A stretch of 64,000 bases of DNA from CAZVGZ01 sp964627605 (GCA_964627605.1 CAZVGZ010000012.1:1-64000), one strand, 5' to 3'. Numbered from the stretch's first letter, positions 35,501 through 44,372 are shown. A program made the numbers and translations. Notes: a model not told the origin generated them from the sequence alone.

Positions 35501-35712
35501 GTTTCCATTGAAGCCGATTTCGCGGCGATAGTAGTTCGGCACCTGTTTGAGGCAGACATTTAGATGGCCTGTTTGGTGTCGTGATTCGGTCTGTCCAGGT
35601 GTGTGTCATAGAATCCGACGTTAACAGCGCCCTGCAGGTCATCGAGGCGCTTGATCTAGATCGATTACACGACGCCTCCTCCTACGACGAAGAACCTGGG
35701 GACAATGACTGA
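35501..35712 (+). pseudogene. Degenerate second copy of the DUF2007 domain
   Basis: VSIEADFAAIVVRHLFEADI (35501-35560) parallels SIEAGFVASALRSEGF in the intact upstream copy, then TAG at 35561 stops the frame. One frame over, from 35578, VVIRSVQVCVIESDVNSAL and QVIEALDLDRL parallel RIRVCVAESDVEGARQVIDELDLDRV of the neighbour and run to TGA 35710-35712. So a tandem duplicate has lost its N-terminus and a central segment. Its end overlaps the start of the next gene. Confidence 0.75.
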
Positions 35713-36511
35713 TTCGGCACCGCAAAGCCCAAAGCAGAAACCGGTGGCGCTTCCCTATGGTGGCGGAAGGATACGACTTCGGCTAAGCGTCAGCGCGGAG
35801 GTCTCCTTTTGGGGCAGACAGGAGACCGCAGCAGCGATTGAGGCGGCGCTTACATCGGCTGGACTGGGTGTTGCGATGACCAGCGGAAAACGGCCGCGAA
35901 AAAAGATCGCTTTCGGCCCTCCCCTGTCACTAGGGATGTCCAGTGACGCAGAATACGCCGATATTACCCTCAGCGATGCTGTGGATGATGTTGTCTTTGA
36001 AGTCAATGCCCATCTCGTGTCAGGCATTGTCATAAAGTCAGCGAAAAGGTTGGGCAACGCCGCTCCATCGCTGATGGCTCTGATCGCAGAACTCGCCTAC
36101 GAGTTGACGGTGCCAGCTTCAGTAGCCGGTCACCAAGAGATAGAAGAGCAGGTGGAGCACTTCGCTCGCCAAACCATCTTTCAGGTCCAAAAAATCACTC
36201 CTGACAAGACAAAAACGGTTGATCTGGCTCGCGGGGTTCGCAAACTGAAAGTCGTGGAATCCTCAGAGGCCCACACACGCCTGGTCCTCACAGCTGCAAC
36301 CAACGACCCCAATGGACATAACGCCAACCCGTCGCAGGTGCTAAACAGGGTCCTCAAACTCGATGAGGAGGCCCAATCCAACTGCCAGATCATGCGGGTG
36401 GCGGCATTCAGTTCGGATGGGTCCAACATCGACGCAGCACTGAGGACGGTGAAGAGGTCGGGGCTGCTTCACTCAAAGCGGCAAGAGTTTATCAGGTTTA
36501 TTGATTCCTGA
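35705..36511 (+). CDS. TIGR03936/DUF2344-like protein (radical SAM-associated)
   Basis: A 268-residue protein. Its first half fits DUF2344, the domain usually fused to or encoded beside a B12-binding radical SAM enzyme: RIRLRLSVSAEVSFWGRQET, AIEAALTSAGLGVAMT, then RKKIAFGPPLSLGMSSDAEY. The second half, with KLKVVESSEAHTRLVLT, is a less conserved alpha/beta region. No radical SAM gene adjoins it. ATG 35705 lies inside the end of the DUF2007 remnant. Confidence 0.75.
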   Translation: MTDSAPQSPKQKPVALPYGGGRIRLRLSVSAEVSFWGRQETAAAIEAALTSAGLGVAMTSGKRPRKKIAFGPPLSLGMSSDAEYADITLSDAVDDVVFEVNAHLVSGIVIKSAKRLGNAAPSLMALIAELAYELTVPASVAGHQEIEEQVEHFARQTIFQVQKITPDKTKTVDLARGVRKLKVVESSEAHTRLVLTAATNDPNGHNANPSQVLNRVLKLDEEAQSNCQIMRVAAFSSDGSNIDAALRTVKRSGLLHSKRQEFIRFIDS

Positions 36512-36619
36512 AGACGCGCCGCGGGAGTTTTGAGAGCTTTTGTGGGGTGTAACTGGCTACCAGGACAAGCGGTTGGGGAGCCTGGATTCGCTTCATAAAG
36601 AATTTTGATATAGCTCGCG

Positions 36620-36670
36620 CACCAAAAATGCGCGTGGTGCGCCAAAATATGCGCGGCGGCGCATTTGGTG
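36620..36670. repeat. Inverted and direct repeat in the spacer before the kinase-like gene
   Basis: CACCAAAAATGCGC (36620-36633) and GCGCATTTGGTG (36659-36670) form an inverted repeat with a two-base gap. Between them GCCAAAATATGCGCG (36641-36655) repeats the left arm directly. The element is in the 190-base spacer upstream of ATG 36703 and could be an operator or a structured leader. The rest of the spacer shows nothing. Confidence 0.5.
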
Positions 36671-36702
36671 AAAGAGAACATCAACCAGGGCAGGCGTGGC
36701 CA

Positions 36703-37704
36703 ATGTCACTAGACGCACATCCAGTCGGTCCCTGGACACTTGAGGAGATTGAGCAGGTATGTCGCTCATACGGGTTGGGGTCGCTCAGAGGTGAGCCGGT
36801 TCCAGCTCTGGGTTGTGACACTCAGCGCGACCGATGTTTGGTCGATACGACACGCGGCTCGTATTTCCAAAAGAAACATCATCCGGCGGTTGTCCGTCGA
36901 TGGGTGCACGAATACCAAAAGCGACTGGCAACCGCTGGGCTCCCTGTGTTACAGCCGCTCGGACTCATCGACGGCAACACCTGGTATGAGCATCAAGATT
37001 GGCTCGCTGAAGTGTTCGATGCGGTTGACGCCAAACCGCCAGAATCGGTTGACATCAACCTTGCTAGACGAATGGCGGAGATCACAGCGCTGGTCAGTCG
37101 TGAGCTTGCGGAAGCAGATATCCCGTCCAACGCCGGATGGTTTGATCGCGGTGAATACACCATGATTCTTGACAAGCTGGAATTTAGAGCCAGCGGACGC
37201 GTGTTACCATCACTGATAGCAGAAATCAGAAACCAGATTGGTCTCATGTGCCAGCGCGTCGAGCGGTTTTTGGCGGTTGGACCGCCTGTGGGACCGGTGC
37301 ACGGCGACCTGTGGCTAGGTAACTGGCTTGTTCGAGGCGGAGATGTCGCAGCGTTGGTGGACTTCGATACGCTTCATGTTGGCCCACGGCTGGGCGACCT
37401 GGCCGATGTTCTGTGCTCCACAGCGACGGGACGAGACCTGATTAAACGCGATTGGCGAGACCTATCAGGACTCGACTATGGTCGGACAAAAGTGGTGTTC
37501 GACGGCTACGTAAACATCGTTGGACCGCTCTTATCCGAAGAGAAATCAGCGTTTGAACATCTTGTCATGGACCACTGGTGGCGGCACATTTTGATTGAGT
37601 TCGTATCACTCGACCAGTCCTTTATCAATGAGGCTGCGCTCGAATCGGTTTTGAGCACGGCCAATTCGATCAGGCGCGAACTGAATGAGGTAACAGGCAC
37701 ATAG
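36703..37704 (+). CDS. Aminoglycoside-phosphotransferase-like kinase
   Basis: A 333-residue protein of the APH / choline kinase fold. The catalytic loop is VHGDLWLGNWLV (Brenner motif, H-G-D...N) near residues 198-209, followed by the metal-binding LVDFDT. The N-lobe lysine region is TRGSYFQKKHHP. Such enzymes phosphorylate small alcohols or amines (homoserine, choline, sugars, thiamine), so the substrate stays open. ATG 36703 is chosen; the open frame further upstream runs through the repeat element and is not protein-like. A thioredoxin-like gene follows after 40 bases. Confidence 0.78.
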   Translation: MSLDAHPVGPWTLEEIEQVCRSYGLGSLRGEPVPALGCDTQRDRCLVDTTRGSYFQKKHHPAVVRRWVHEYQKRLATAGLPVLQPLGLIDGNTWYEHQDWLAEVFDAVDAKPPESVDINLARRMAEITALVSRELAEADIPSNAGWFDRGEYTMILDKLEFRASGRVLPSLIAEIRNQIGLMCQRVERFLAVGPPVGPVHGDLWLGNWLVRGGDVAALVDFDTLHVGPRLGDLADVLCSTATGRDLIKRDWRDLSGLDYGRTKVVFDGYVNIVGPLLSEEKSAFEHLVMDHWWRHILIEFVSLDQSFINEAALESVLSTANSIRRELNEVTGT

Positions 37705-37744
37705 GCCATGACAGAACGCCGGAAGACACAGCGGAGGGGAACAG

Positions 37745-38338
37745 ATGAACAGCGGAACCACAACCGCCATCCTGGCAACTTTCTCGCTGTTATGCACAGT
37801 CGCCTCGGCTGATATAGCCACAGTGGGCGTAGGTGCTACCGCACCAGATTTCACGCTGCCATCAATAGGTCAGAGCGGCGATGTCACACTGTCGGAATTC
37901 GCCGACAGCAACCTCACTGTGGTGATGTGGATAGCAACTCGTTGCCCGGTGTCGAATGACTACAACGAGCGAATGGAAGCTCTCGCTGATGACTACAGGG
38001 ACAAGGGTGTAGCCTTCGTCGGCGTCAATGCCAACAAGACCGAATCGACTGAGGAGTGTGTACAACACGCCCAGATACATGGATTTTCATTCGCTGTGGT
38101 AAAGGACGACGGTAACCGGGTTGCAGATCAGTACGGTGCTAGAGTGACGCCTGAGGTGTTTGTCCTGGACTCGAAGCGGGTTGTCAAGTATCATGGCAGG
38201 ATCGACGATTCACGCGAGATTTCCCGCGTAAAGGCCCACGATCTTCGTGCGGCTTTGGATGCGCTCTTGGCGGGCGACGATCCGCCTAGATCAGAGGCTC
38301 GTGCGTTTGGATGCAGTATAAAGAGGGTGGATCAGTGA
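37745..38338 (+). CDS. Exported redoxin (thioredoxin-fold) protein
   Basis: A 197-residue periplasmic redoxin. A signal peptide (about 1-22, ending VASA) is followed by the AhpC/redoxin pattern GATAPDFTLPSIG and the active-site region IATRCPVSNDY; there is one Cys in this CPVS motif instead of the CxxC of reductases. A second Cys lies in EECVQHA. The segment VTPEVFVLDSKRVVKYHGRI is typical of this group. SD GGAGGGG precedes ATG. Its stop overlaps the start of the TlpA-like gene, so the two act together in envelope thiol chemistry. Confidence 0.8.
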   Translation: MNSGTTTAILATFSLLCTVASADIATVGVGATAPDFTLPSIGQSGDVTLSEFADSNLTVVMWIATRCPVSNDYNERMEALADDYRDKGVAFVGVNANKTESTEECVQHAQIHGFSFAVVKDDGNRVADQYGARVTPEVFVLDSKRVVKYHGRIDDSREISRVKAHDLRAALDALLAGDDPPRSEARAFGCSIKRVDQ

Positions 38339-38856
38339 GATATTTTTTTTCTAAGTACATTCTAGTGGCGGCGGTCGCGGGATCGCTGACATTGATCGCA
38401 GCGTGCGGACAATCCGAGGTTACCAATAGCTCAGTTTCTGTGAGAATAGCGAGCCCGGAGCAGATCCATGCCCACATCGACTCACTTAGAGGCAACGTAG
38501 TGCTTGTCAACCTGTGGGCGACATGGTGTGGGCCGTGCGTAGCCGAATTCCCGCACTTGACCAAAGTAGCTCGCGACTACGCCGATAGAGGACTTAGGGT
38601 GGTGGCGGTCTCAGTGGATCAGCCAAATGTCGTAGAGAGCGCTGTTATCCCTTTCGTCACCAGGCACAACGCCCCGTTTGACGTGCTGGTGAAGGACTGG
38701 AGCGACCCGATGCTGCTGCTTGAGTCGTTTGACGCCAATCTCTCAGGGGCCATACCAACGAGCCTGCTATACGACCGCGATGGGAAGCTGAAATCGGTTG
38801 TGGAGCGTGGGCTGAACGAGAGGCAGTTGGCGGCAATGATAACGCCAAACCTCTAG
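38335..38856 (+). CDS. TlpA-like thioredoxin lipoprotein
   Basis: A 173-residue lipoprotein starting at GTG 38335 (overlapping the redoxin stop, SD AGAGGG upstream). The signal has lipobox LIAAC (about 19-23). The thioredoxin fold has the redox-active WATWCGPC motif, the cis-proline segment GAIPTSLLYDRDG, and a typical TlpA/ResA central insertion. Expected role: reducing disulfides in the periplasm, for example in cytochrome c maturation. Confidence 0.83.
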   Translation: MRYFFSKYILVAAVAGSLTLIAACGQSEVTNSSVSVRIASPEQIHAHIDSLRGNVVLVNLWATWCGPCVAEFPHLTKVARDYADRGLRVVAVSVDQPNVVESAVIPFVTRHNAPFDVLVKDWSDPMLLLESFDANLSGAIPTSLLYDRDGKLKSVVERGLNERQLAAMITPNL

Positions 38857-38918
38857 TCCTCTGATCTAGCCTATCGCCAAACATCGATCTTATATCAACC
38901 TAACGGAACAACAAGAAC

Positions 38919-39914
38919 ATGCAAGCTAATCAGAACACGGCGACAGACGCCGAAGCAGAGCGCAGGCTTCTAGCCTATTGGGATGAGAATTCCAGAGACC
39001 TCAAATCAGCGGACGATGTTTGCGATCTAGTCGGCGATACCCCGATTGTGCGTCTCAACCGGGTGTTACCAGACAACCCTGGTGTAGAGATTTATGGCAA
39101 GCTGGAGGCGTTTAATCCAGGCGGGTCGGTCAAGGATCGCGCGGTGTCGCGGATGATCGGCGACGCCAAAGCCGACGGTCGCATCAAAGATGGCACCACA
39201 CTGCTGGACTCCACATCGGGCAACACCGGGATCGCCTACGCCATACTCGGTGCGGCACACCGCATCCCTGTCGAGCTGGTGATGCCTGGCAACGTGAGTC
39301 GTGAAAGGGTGTCGATTATAAAGGCGTTCGGCGCAAAAGTTCACTACAGCGACCCGATGGCTGGTTCTGACGGAGCGATTGTGATGTCCCAGGAGTTGAT
39401 GGCGGAGCGTGGGAATGACTACGTAAAGCTCGATCAGTACAACAACCCGTCTAACTGGCAGGCACACTACGACACCACCGGCAAAGAGATATGGGAGCAG
39501 ACCGAAGGGCGGGTCACGCACCTGGTGTCGGCTCTAGGCACGACCGGCACCTGCATCGGAACCGGTAGGCGGCTCAAGGAGTTTTCGCCGGGCGTCAGAA
39601 CTGTTGCGGTTCAGCCTGATGACGGGTTTCATGGTATCGAAGGTCTAAAACATCTGCCGTCTTCGCTGGTGCCAGGCATTTATGATGACACGGTGCCTGA
39701 CGAGACGATCTTTGTTGATACTGAGTGCGCTTACGAGATGACGCGGCGACTCTCCCGCGAAGAGGGGCTTATGTGTGGTCAGTCGTCTGGTGCCGCGCTG
39801 TGTGCGGCCTTTCAGATTGCTCAGTCCCTTGAAGATGCGGTCATTGTCTGTATTTTTTGCGACTGTGGCGACAGATATTTGAGCACCGGGATGTGGGAAT
39901 GGAACCGGTCGTGA
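38919..39914 (+). CDS. cysM: Cysteine synthase family PLP enzyme
   Basis: A 331-residue beta-substituting PLP enzyme (fold type II). The PLP lysine is in NPGGSVKDRAV, the substrate loop is STSGNTGIAY, and the phosphate site is ALGTTGTC. The N-terminal extension of about 35 residues precedes VGDTPIVRLNRV. The adjoining JAMM gene overlaps it, the arrangement of CysM with Mec+ in actinobacteria, where sulfide comes as a thiocarboxylate on the carrier CysO. So it may use a carrier-bound sulfur donor. The symbol is by this context. Confidence 0.82.
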   Translation: MQANQNTATDAEAERRLLAYWDENSRDLKSADDVCDLVGDTPIVRLNRVLPDNPGVEIYGKLEAFNPGGSVKDRAVSRMIGDAKADGRIKDGTTLLDSTSGNTGIAYAILGAAHRIPVELVMPGNVSRERVSIIKAFGAKVHYSDPMAGSDGAIVMSQELMAERGNDYVKLDQYNNPSNWQAHYDTTGKEIWEQTEGRVTHLVSALGTTGTCIGTGRRLKEFSPGVRTVAVQPDDGFHGIEGLKHLPSSLVPGIYDDTVPDETIFVDTECAYEMTRRLSREEGLMCGQSSGAALCAAFQIAQSLEDAVIVCIFCDCGDRYLSTGMWEWNRS

Positions 39915-40366
39915 ACCTGGAGCTTTCAGGAGAGCCGCACAATATCATCGCCGCACACTCAGTGTCCGAATATCCCAATGAGTGCTGCGGTGTCATCACA
40001 CTGCGAGAAGGCGAAATCACCGTCCACCAGTGCCGCAATATTTTGGACGATCTCCACGCACAGGACCCAGAGGGCTATCCACGAGATTCGGCGAACGGGT
40101 ACTACATCGACCCCGATCAGCTTCGGGCCATCCTGGAGCAGACCGAAAAAGACAGTGGAGAGGTCGTTGGTTTTTACCACTCCCATCCAGACGTTGGGGC
40201 CTATTTTTCCGATGAAGACCATGAGCGCGCCATGTTTTTTGATGAACCGATCTACCCACGAGCCGTGCATGTCGTAGTTTCGGTGAAAAAGGGCCAGGCG
40301 AAAGAGGTCAAGAAATTTGTCTGGAACGTCGAAACCAGGTCGTTCGACGAGATCACCGCCGGTTAG
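39899..40366 (+). CDS. JAMM/MPN+ metalloprotease next to CysM
   Basis: A 155-residue JAMM-domain zinc peptidase. The motif H-x-H-x7-S-x2-D is complete in HSHPDVGAYFSDED, with the upstream glutamate region YPNECCGVI. In actinobacteria the homologue Mec+ releases cysteine from CysO-cysteine, the product of CysM; the 16-base overlap with cysM supports the same role. The start could instead be GTG 39911 (four-base overlap). No CysO-like ubiquitin-fold gene is present in the window. Confidence 0.8.
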   Translation: MEPVVNLELSGEPHNIIAAHSVSEYPNECCGVITLREGEITVHQCRNILDDLHAQDPEGYPRDSANGYYIDPDQLRAILEQTEKDSGEVVGFYHSHPDVGAYFSDEDHERAMFFDEPIYPRAVHVVVSVKKGQAKEVKKFVWNVETRSFDEITAG

Positions 40367-40511
40367 GTTGCCCCGACTGATCTGTGATGTGACCGGTGTC
40401 GTTGGTGTCTGGAATAGCGAAGGCGGTTGGCGTCGGGAGGCTCCGAAAAGTATAGTATTGGTTTAGTGCAGTTTGCGCCGCTGACGCGTCTCCTATAACC
40501 TAGAGCGAGAG

Positions 40512-40955
40512 TTGAGTGTAGCAGATCAGATAGGCGAGATCTCGCTGTTTAGGGATCTAAGTGAATAAGAGAGGGAGCGGTTACTTCGGTTTGCGATTGT
40601 CGAAGAGTTCGAAACCGATGTAACTCTGTTCACCGAAGGCAAGCGCGTCGGCCAGGTGATGTATGTAGTCCTGTCAGGAGCTGTGGAGATATTGAAACGC
40701 GACAAAGCTGGAAACAACGGGCCTCTTACCACTCTTAGGCAGAATGCGTTCTTCGATGAGATGTCTCTATTTGAGCATCAGGAACGGTCAGCCACCGCTC
40801 GCATCAAAGAGTCGGGCGAGTTCCTGGTTGTTACGAAGGTGGCGTTTGACAGGATGATGAAAAACGATCCCGCCATCGTCAACCAGATGCTCCTTGTATT
40901 CATCAGAACGTTTTCGCAGTGGCTGCGCCCGACCAGCTCCCTCTATGCAGGGTAG
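40512..40955 (+). pseudogene. Cyclic-nucleotide-binding domain protein with internal stop
   Basis: A CRP-type effector-binding domain without DNA-binding helix. From a TTG at 40512 the frame reads IGEISLFRDLSE, then TAA (40566-40568), then in the same frame ERERLLRFAIVEEFETDV and so on through MYVVLSGAVEIL, FFDEMSLFEHQERSATA and a C-terminal helix. All is intact save the stop, which falls where relatives have Glu (GAA to TAA is one change). An internal start at 40656 or 40659 would yield only part of the beta-barrel. A small barrel-like gene follows. Confidence 0.7.
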
Positions 40956-40973
40956 GCGGTGAAAGGAGCGATG

Positions 40974-41573
40974 ATGCCAGGATTGAGATTAGGTCACCTG
41001 TGGCGATACGGTCTGATATTTCTGACAATCGCGCCGACGCTCGTGTTGGGACGCTCGCTGCTGCCAACACACTCCTCCATCGAGGTGCGCGCAGCAGCCG
41101 TGTTTCCCTTGGAGGAGACCACTGTTCGCAGCGGTCGGTGGCGGCGAGGGTTCGGTGTCGGGGTAGGGCTGTCAATCCCGGTTAGAGGAGCGCTGCACAT
41201 CCGCGCCCGCGCTGAAGTTGCCTCGCTTACCACCGATTCGACCTGGGCGATAAACTTTTACGACCCTCCTGGGGTAACCGCTAGCGGGGGCGACCGGACA
41301 CTTAGTGGTGGCTATCTGGAAGCTCTTGGTAAACTCGACCGTATTCGTGTTTTTGGCGGTATTGGTCGGCTTAGGGATTCTCAAGGGGAGTTTTTTGTCA
41401 CGACAGATCGTGTCAACCGGTTTGTAGGGGTGACCAACTGGGCGTGGAGCGTTCACGGTGGGTTGGGGCTAAACCTTGGCCGTACCGTCGCCATTGAGTT
41501 CGCGCTGCACCGAATCGACGTTGGCGGTTCGATATTTACCTACACCCCGCTAAGCGCTGTGATGATGTTCTAG
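40974..41573 (+). CDS. Putative outer-membrane beta-barrel protein
   Basis: A 199-residue exported protein. Signal peptide about 1-27 (YGLIFLTIAPTLVLG), then alternating beta strands with many Gly and aromatic residues (RRGFGVGVGLSIPV, WSVHGGLGLNLGRTVAIEFAL) and a C-terminal phenylalanine, as in outer-membrane barrels of the OmpW/opacity size. ATG 40974 is chosen because AAGGAG lies five bases upstream; ATG 40971 and GTG 40959 are alternatives. It follows the cyclic-nucleotide protein by 18 bases. Confidence 0.6.
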   Translation: MPGLRLGHLWRYGLIFLTIAPTLVLGRSLLPTHSSIEVRAAAVFPLEETTVRSGRWRRGFGVGVGLSIPVRGALHIRARAEVASLTTDSTWAINFYDPPGVTASGGDRTLSGGYLEALGKLDRIRVFGGIGRLRDSQGEFFVTTDRVNRFVGVTNWAWSVHGGLGLNLGRTVAIEFALHRIDVGGSIFTYTPLSAVMMF

Positions 41574-41712
41574 CGATCATGGCGTTATTGGGTGGGGACG
41601 ACGACCGGGGCTATTATGGACTCGCGGGTCTGATGGTCAACTAGCACGTATAACGATTACAGTTCTATCATCCTCTTGCGGCAACACTTTCGACCCGCCA
41701 AAAGGAACGATT

Positions 41713-42537
41713 TTGTCCGAATCTGGGATACTCAGTGCGATCAGGAATCGTCTGTCCATCGATTGGGGGTCTGGCGTGCCAACCTTGTCGCACCATACCA
41801 TCCAACTGCCGAACTGGCCACAAGATATGGACGGCTACCGGATAGCGCACCTGTCCGATTTTCACTGCCGCCCATCTATCACCTTTCAAGACTTAGCCGA
41901 TCTCGTCGAACAGGTTGATTCGGTCAACGCTAATCTGGTCGCAATGACGGGAGATTTTACTGACCGAACTGACCCACAGACTTTCGCGCGGTTAGGAGAG
42001 TTCGCCGATGGGATCGCTGCGCCTGATGGGGTGATAGCTGTCTTCGGTAACCACGACCATATTACCGGAGCCGCAGAGGTCGAGCGGGCGCTGGTGTCAG
42101 GTGGTGTGGAGATACTAGAAGGCCGGGGTCGGCTGGCGTCTGACAACAACAGCGGCGTTTGGGTATGCGGGGTGGGGGACCTGGATCAAGATATAATCGA
42201 CCTTGATGGCGCTCTGGCGAACGCTCCCCCCGATTGTGTGGTGTTGCTTCTTGCACACCACCCAGACACCCGGTTGGTGATAGAAGGACGAGGTGTGGAC
42301 GTGATATTCAGCGGCCACACCCACGGCGGGCAGGTGTGTTTGCCAGGAGGTCGCGCTGTAGTGAGCAATGTTCTTTTACCGATGGGCGAAATCACAGGCC
42401 TGCAGTGGAGTAATGGCACAGCGCAAGTGATGAGCAGAGGGATAGGATGGACCGGCCTGCCGTTGAGGCTTTGGTGTCCACCTGAAATACCGGTGGTCAC
42501 GTTCTACCGATCGCGAGCGGATGACATATCAGTGTGA
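41713..42537 (+). CDS. Metallophosphoesterase (YaeI-like)
   Basis: A 274-residue calcineurin-like phosphoesterase, similar to membrane-associated YaeI-type enzymes. Motifs: LSDFHC, TGDFTD, FGNHDH, and GHTHGGQVCLPG near residue 200. The final part ITGLQWSNGTAQVMSRGIGW, with a Leu-Arg-Leu-Trp segment after it, is typical of this subgroup. The start is TTG 41713 with AAAGGAA upstream. The interval 41574-41712 before it holds no gene. Substrate unknown. Confidence 0.85.
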   Translation: MSESGILSAIRNRLSIDWGSGVPTLSHHTIQLPNWPQDMDGYRIAHLSDFHCRPSITFQDLADLVEQVDSVNANLVAMTGDFTDRTDPQTFARLGEFADGIAAPDGVIAVFGNHDHITGAAEVERALVSGGVEILEGRGRLASDNNSGVWVCGVGDLDQDIIDLDGALANAPPDCVVLLLAHHPDTRLVIEGRGVDVIFSGHTHGGQVCLPGGRAVVSNVLLPMGEITGLQWSNGTAQVMSRGIGWTGLPLRLWCPPEIPVVTFYRSRADDISV

Positions 42538-42565
42538 GCAAGGTTTTTTGTATGATTTCTCAAAG

Positions 42566-43312
42566 TCAGCGCTTGCCAAATTCCCAGTCTTTCATCGTTT
42601 CTATCGCTCTGTGATTTGTGAGGTCCAGGTGCAGCGGCGTCACCGAGACATAGCCAGCCTCTACAGCAGAAAAATCTGCACCTTCGTCGGTCTCCCAATA
42701 GGGACCTTCACCTGCGACCCAGTAGTAAGGGCGGCCACTGGGATCGCGTTTCTTGACGATCTGCTCTGAATAGGTTCTCTTGCCCTGGTGAGTTAACTTG
42801 ATGCCGCTCAGCTCCTCCCAGCCGACATCAGGCACGTTGACGTTGAGCAGTGTGTCTGGCGGCATCCCATTATCCTGCACCAGGGCCACCAGCTCTGCGG
42901 TTACTTGTGCGGCGGTGTCGTAGCGTGTGTTGCCGAACAGACTGACTGCCAAAGATGGATGTCCCAAAAGTGTGCCCTCCATCGCAGCGGCGACGGTGCC
43001 GGAGTAGGTGATATCGTCCCCAAGGTTCGATCCGGCATTGACACCGGAGACCACGAAGTCTGGTCGTTCGCCGTCGATGGCCCCGAGCATCCCCAAAAGC
43101 ACGCAGTCAGTCGGTGTGCCATCCACGCGCCATACGTCGTTTTCAACCTGGTCTACCCGCAGTGGGTGGTGCAGGGTGAGCGCGTGGCTAGAGGCGCTCT
43201 GCTCCCTGTCAGGTGCCACGACAACGACCTCCCACCGCTCGCTCAGCACACCCCTCAAAGTTTGCAGCCCTTCGGCGAAATGGCCGTCGTCGTTGGTTAG
43301 CAGTATCCTCAT
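42566..43312 (-). CDS. surE: 5'/3'-nucleotidase SurE
   Basis: A 248-residue SurE, which dephosphorylates nucleoside monophosphates. The metal site is LTNDDG (5-10) and the family text VVVAPDREQSASSHALTL, DGTPTDCVLLG and SGVNAGSNLGDDITYSGTV is complete. It lies eight bases downstream of murB on the same strand, so the two share a transcript. Confidence 0.94.
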   Translation of the reverse strand: MRILLTNDDGHFAEGLQTLRGVLSERWEVVVVAPDREQSASSHALTLHHPLRVDQVENDVWRVDGTPTDCVLLGMLGAIDGERPDFVVSGVNAGSNLGDDITYSGTVAAAMEGTLLGHPSLAVSLFGNTRYDTAAQVTAELVALVQDNGMPPDTLLNVNVPDVGWEELSGIKLTHQGKRTYSEQIVKKRDPSGRPYYWVAGEGPYWETDEGADFSAVEAGYVSVTPLHLDLTNHRAIETMKDWEFGKR

Positions 43313-43320
43313 GGCATCTG

Positions 43321-44328
43321 TTATTCCTCTATGTCCGCTTCGAACCTGCCTAGGCGGCAGACCTCAGTTTCAAGCTCAATCCCAAAACGTTCATTAACCG
43401 CAGTCGCTAATCTCCGGGTCAATCTAAGCAGATCCGATGCGGTGGCTTGGGAGCGGTTGACAATAATATTCGCGTGCTTGTCCGAGACCGCAGCGCCGCC
43501 CTCGCTCTGCCCACGCGCACCAACCCTGTCCAGCAGCACCGCCGCTGCGAGCCTCTTGCCGTCATCCGCCAGTCCAAGCTCCTCCAACAGCCTCACTCGA
43601 TCCCCTTCGCGTTCGATGTTCTTGAAGAACGATCCGGCGGTCGGTTCTAGCACCGTCGGATGTTTGGAGTGTCGGATTCCTAGAATATCGCGCCTCCGTT
43701 TCCGCATCTGTTCTCTGTCGCCACCAGGAAGCGAAAACGTAGCGTCGAGGATGATCTGGCTGGTGTTTTCCAATGCGCTAGAGCGGTACTTGAATTTTAG
43801 GTCAGCGGCGGTTACATCCCGGCTTGCACCGTCCAAGTCGCACACGGTGGCACCTACGAGATAGTCGGAAACTGACTCGCCGTAAGCCCCAGCGTTGCCG
43901 TAGATCGCCCCGCCGACCGTGCCTGGAATCCCGGAACCGGCGGTAAACCCATCATAGCATCGCTCGATAGCCGCCACGACAAGATCGTCCCAAATCACAC
44001 CAGCACCTACAGATATGGCTCCATCGCCTTGCCAGCAGATGTCGGTGAGCCCGTTGACAATCACCAGACCGTCATACCCGCTATCAGAAGCCAGCACGTT
44101 GCTTCCACCGCCGATGCAATAGGTCTCAATCCCAACACGCCTGGCAACGAGAAGCAGGCCCGTGAGTTCGTCGGGAGTCGCTGCGCGAGCCAACCATCTT
44201 GCAGGGCCGCCAATGCGCAGAGTGGTGTGGTCTGACAGCGGTTCGTTTTCGCGGACGTCCGAGCATATAGCGGACAGTTCCCGCGCGATGGGGTCTGCGG
44301 CTGATTGGGGGGATTCTGTGGTAGTCAC
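43321..44328 (-). CDS. murB: UDP-N-acetylenolpyruvoylglucosamine reductase
   Basis: A 335-residue MurB, the FAD enzyme making UDP-MurNAc for peptidoglycan. FAD-binding elements are TTLRIGGPARW and IGGGSNVLASDSGYDGLVI; the substrate region is GSGIPGTVGGAIYGNAGAYG, and AGSFFKNIE and the late AAVSDKHANIIVN are typical of the type I/II forms. GTG 44328 is chosen; the longer open frame has no family similarity. The N-terminal extension of about 35 residues is unremarkable. Confidence 0.92.
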   Translation of the reverse strand: MTTTESPQSAADPIARELSAICSDVRENEPLSDHTTLRIGGPARWLARAATPDELTGLLLVARRVGIETYCIGGGSNVLASDSGYDGLVIVNGLTDICWQGDGAISVGAGVIWDDLVVAAIERCYDGFTAGSGIPGTVGGAIYGNAGAYGESVSDYLVGATVCDLDGASRDVTAADLKFKYRSSALENTSQIILDATFSLPGGDREQMRKRRRDILGIRHSKHPTVLEPTAGSFFKNIEREGDRVRLLEELGLADDGKRLAAAVLLDRVGARGQSEGGAAVSDKHANIIVNRSQATASDLLRLTRRLATAVNERFGIELETEVCRLGRFEADIEE

Positions 44329-44372
44329 GATGCCAAAGATACTGTGAAGCGGGCACCTGGTCCTAGCCGTCG

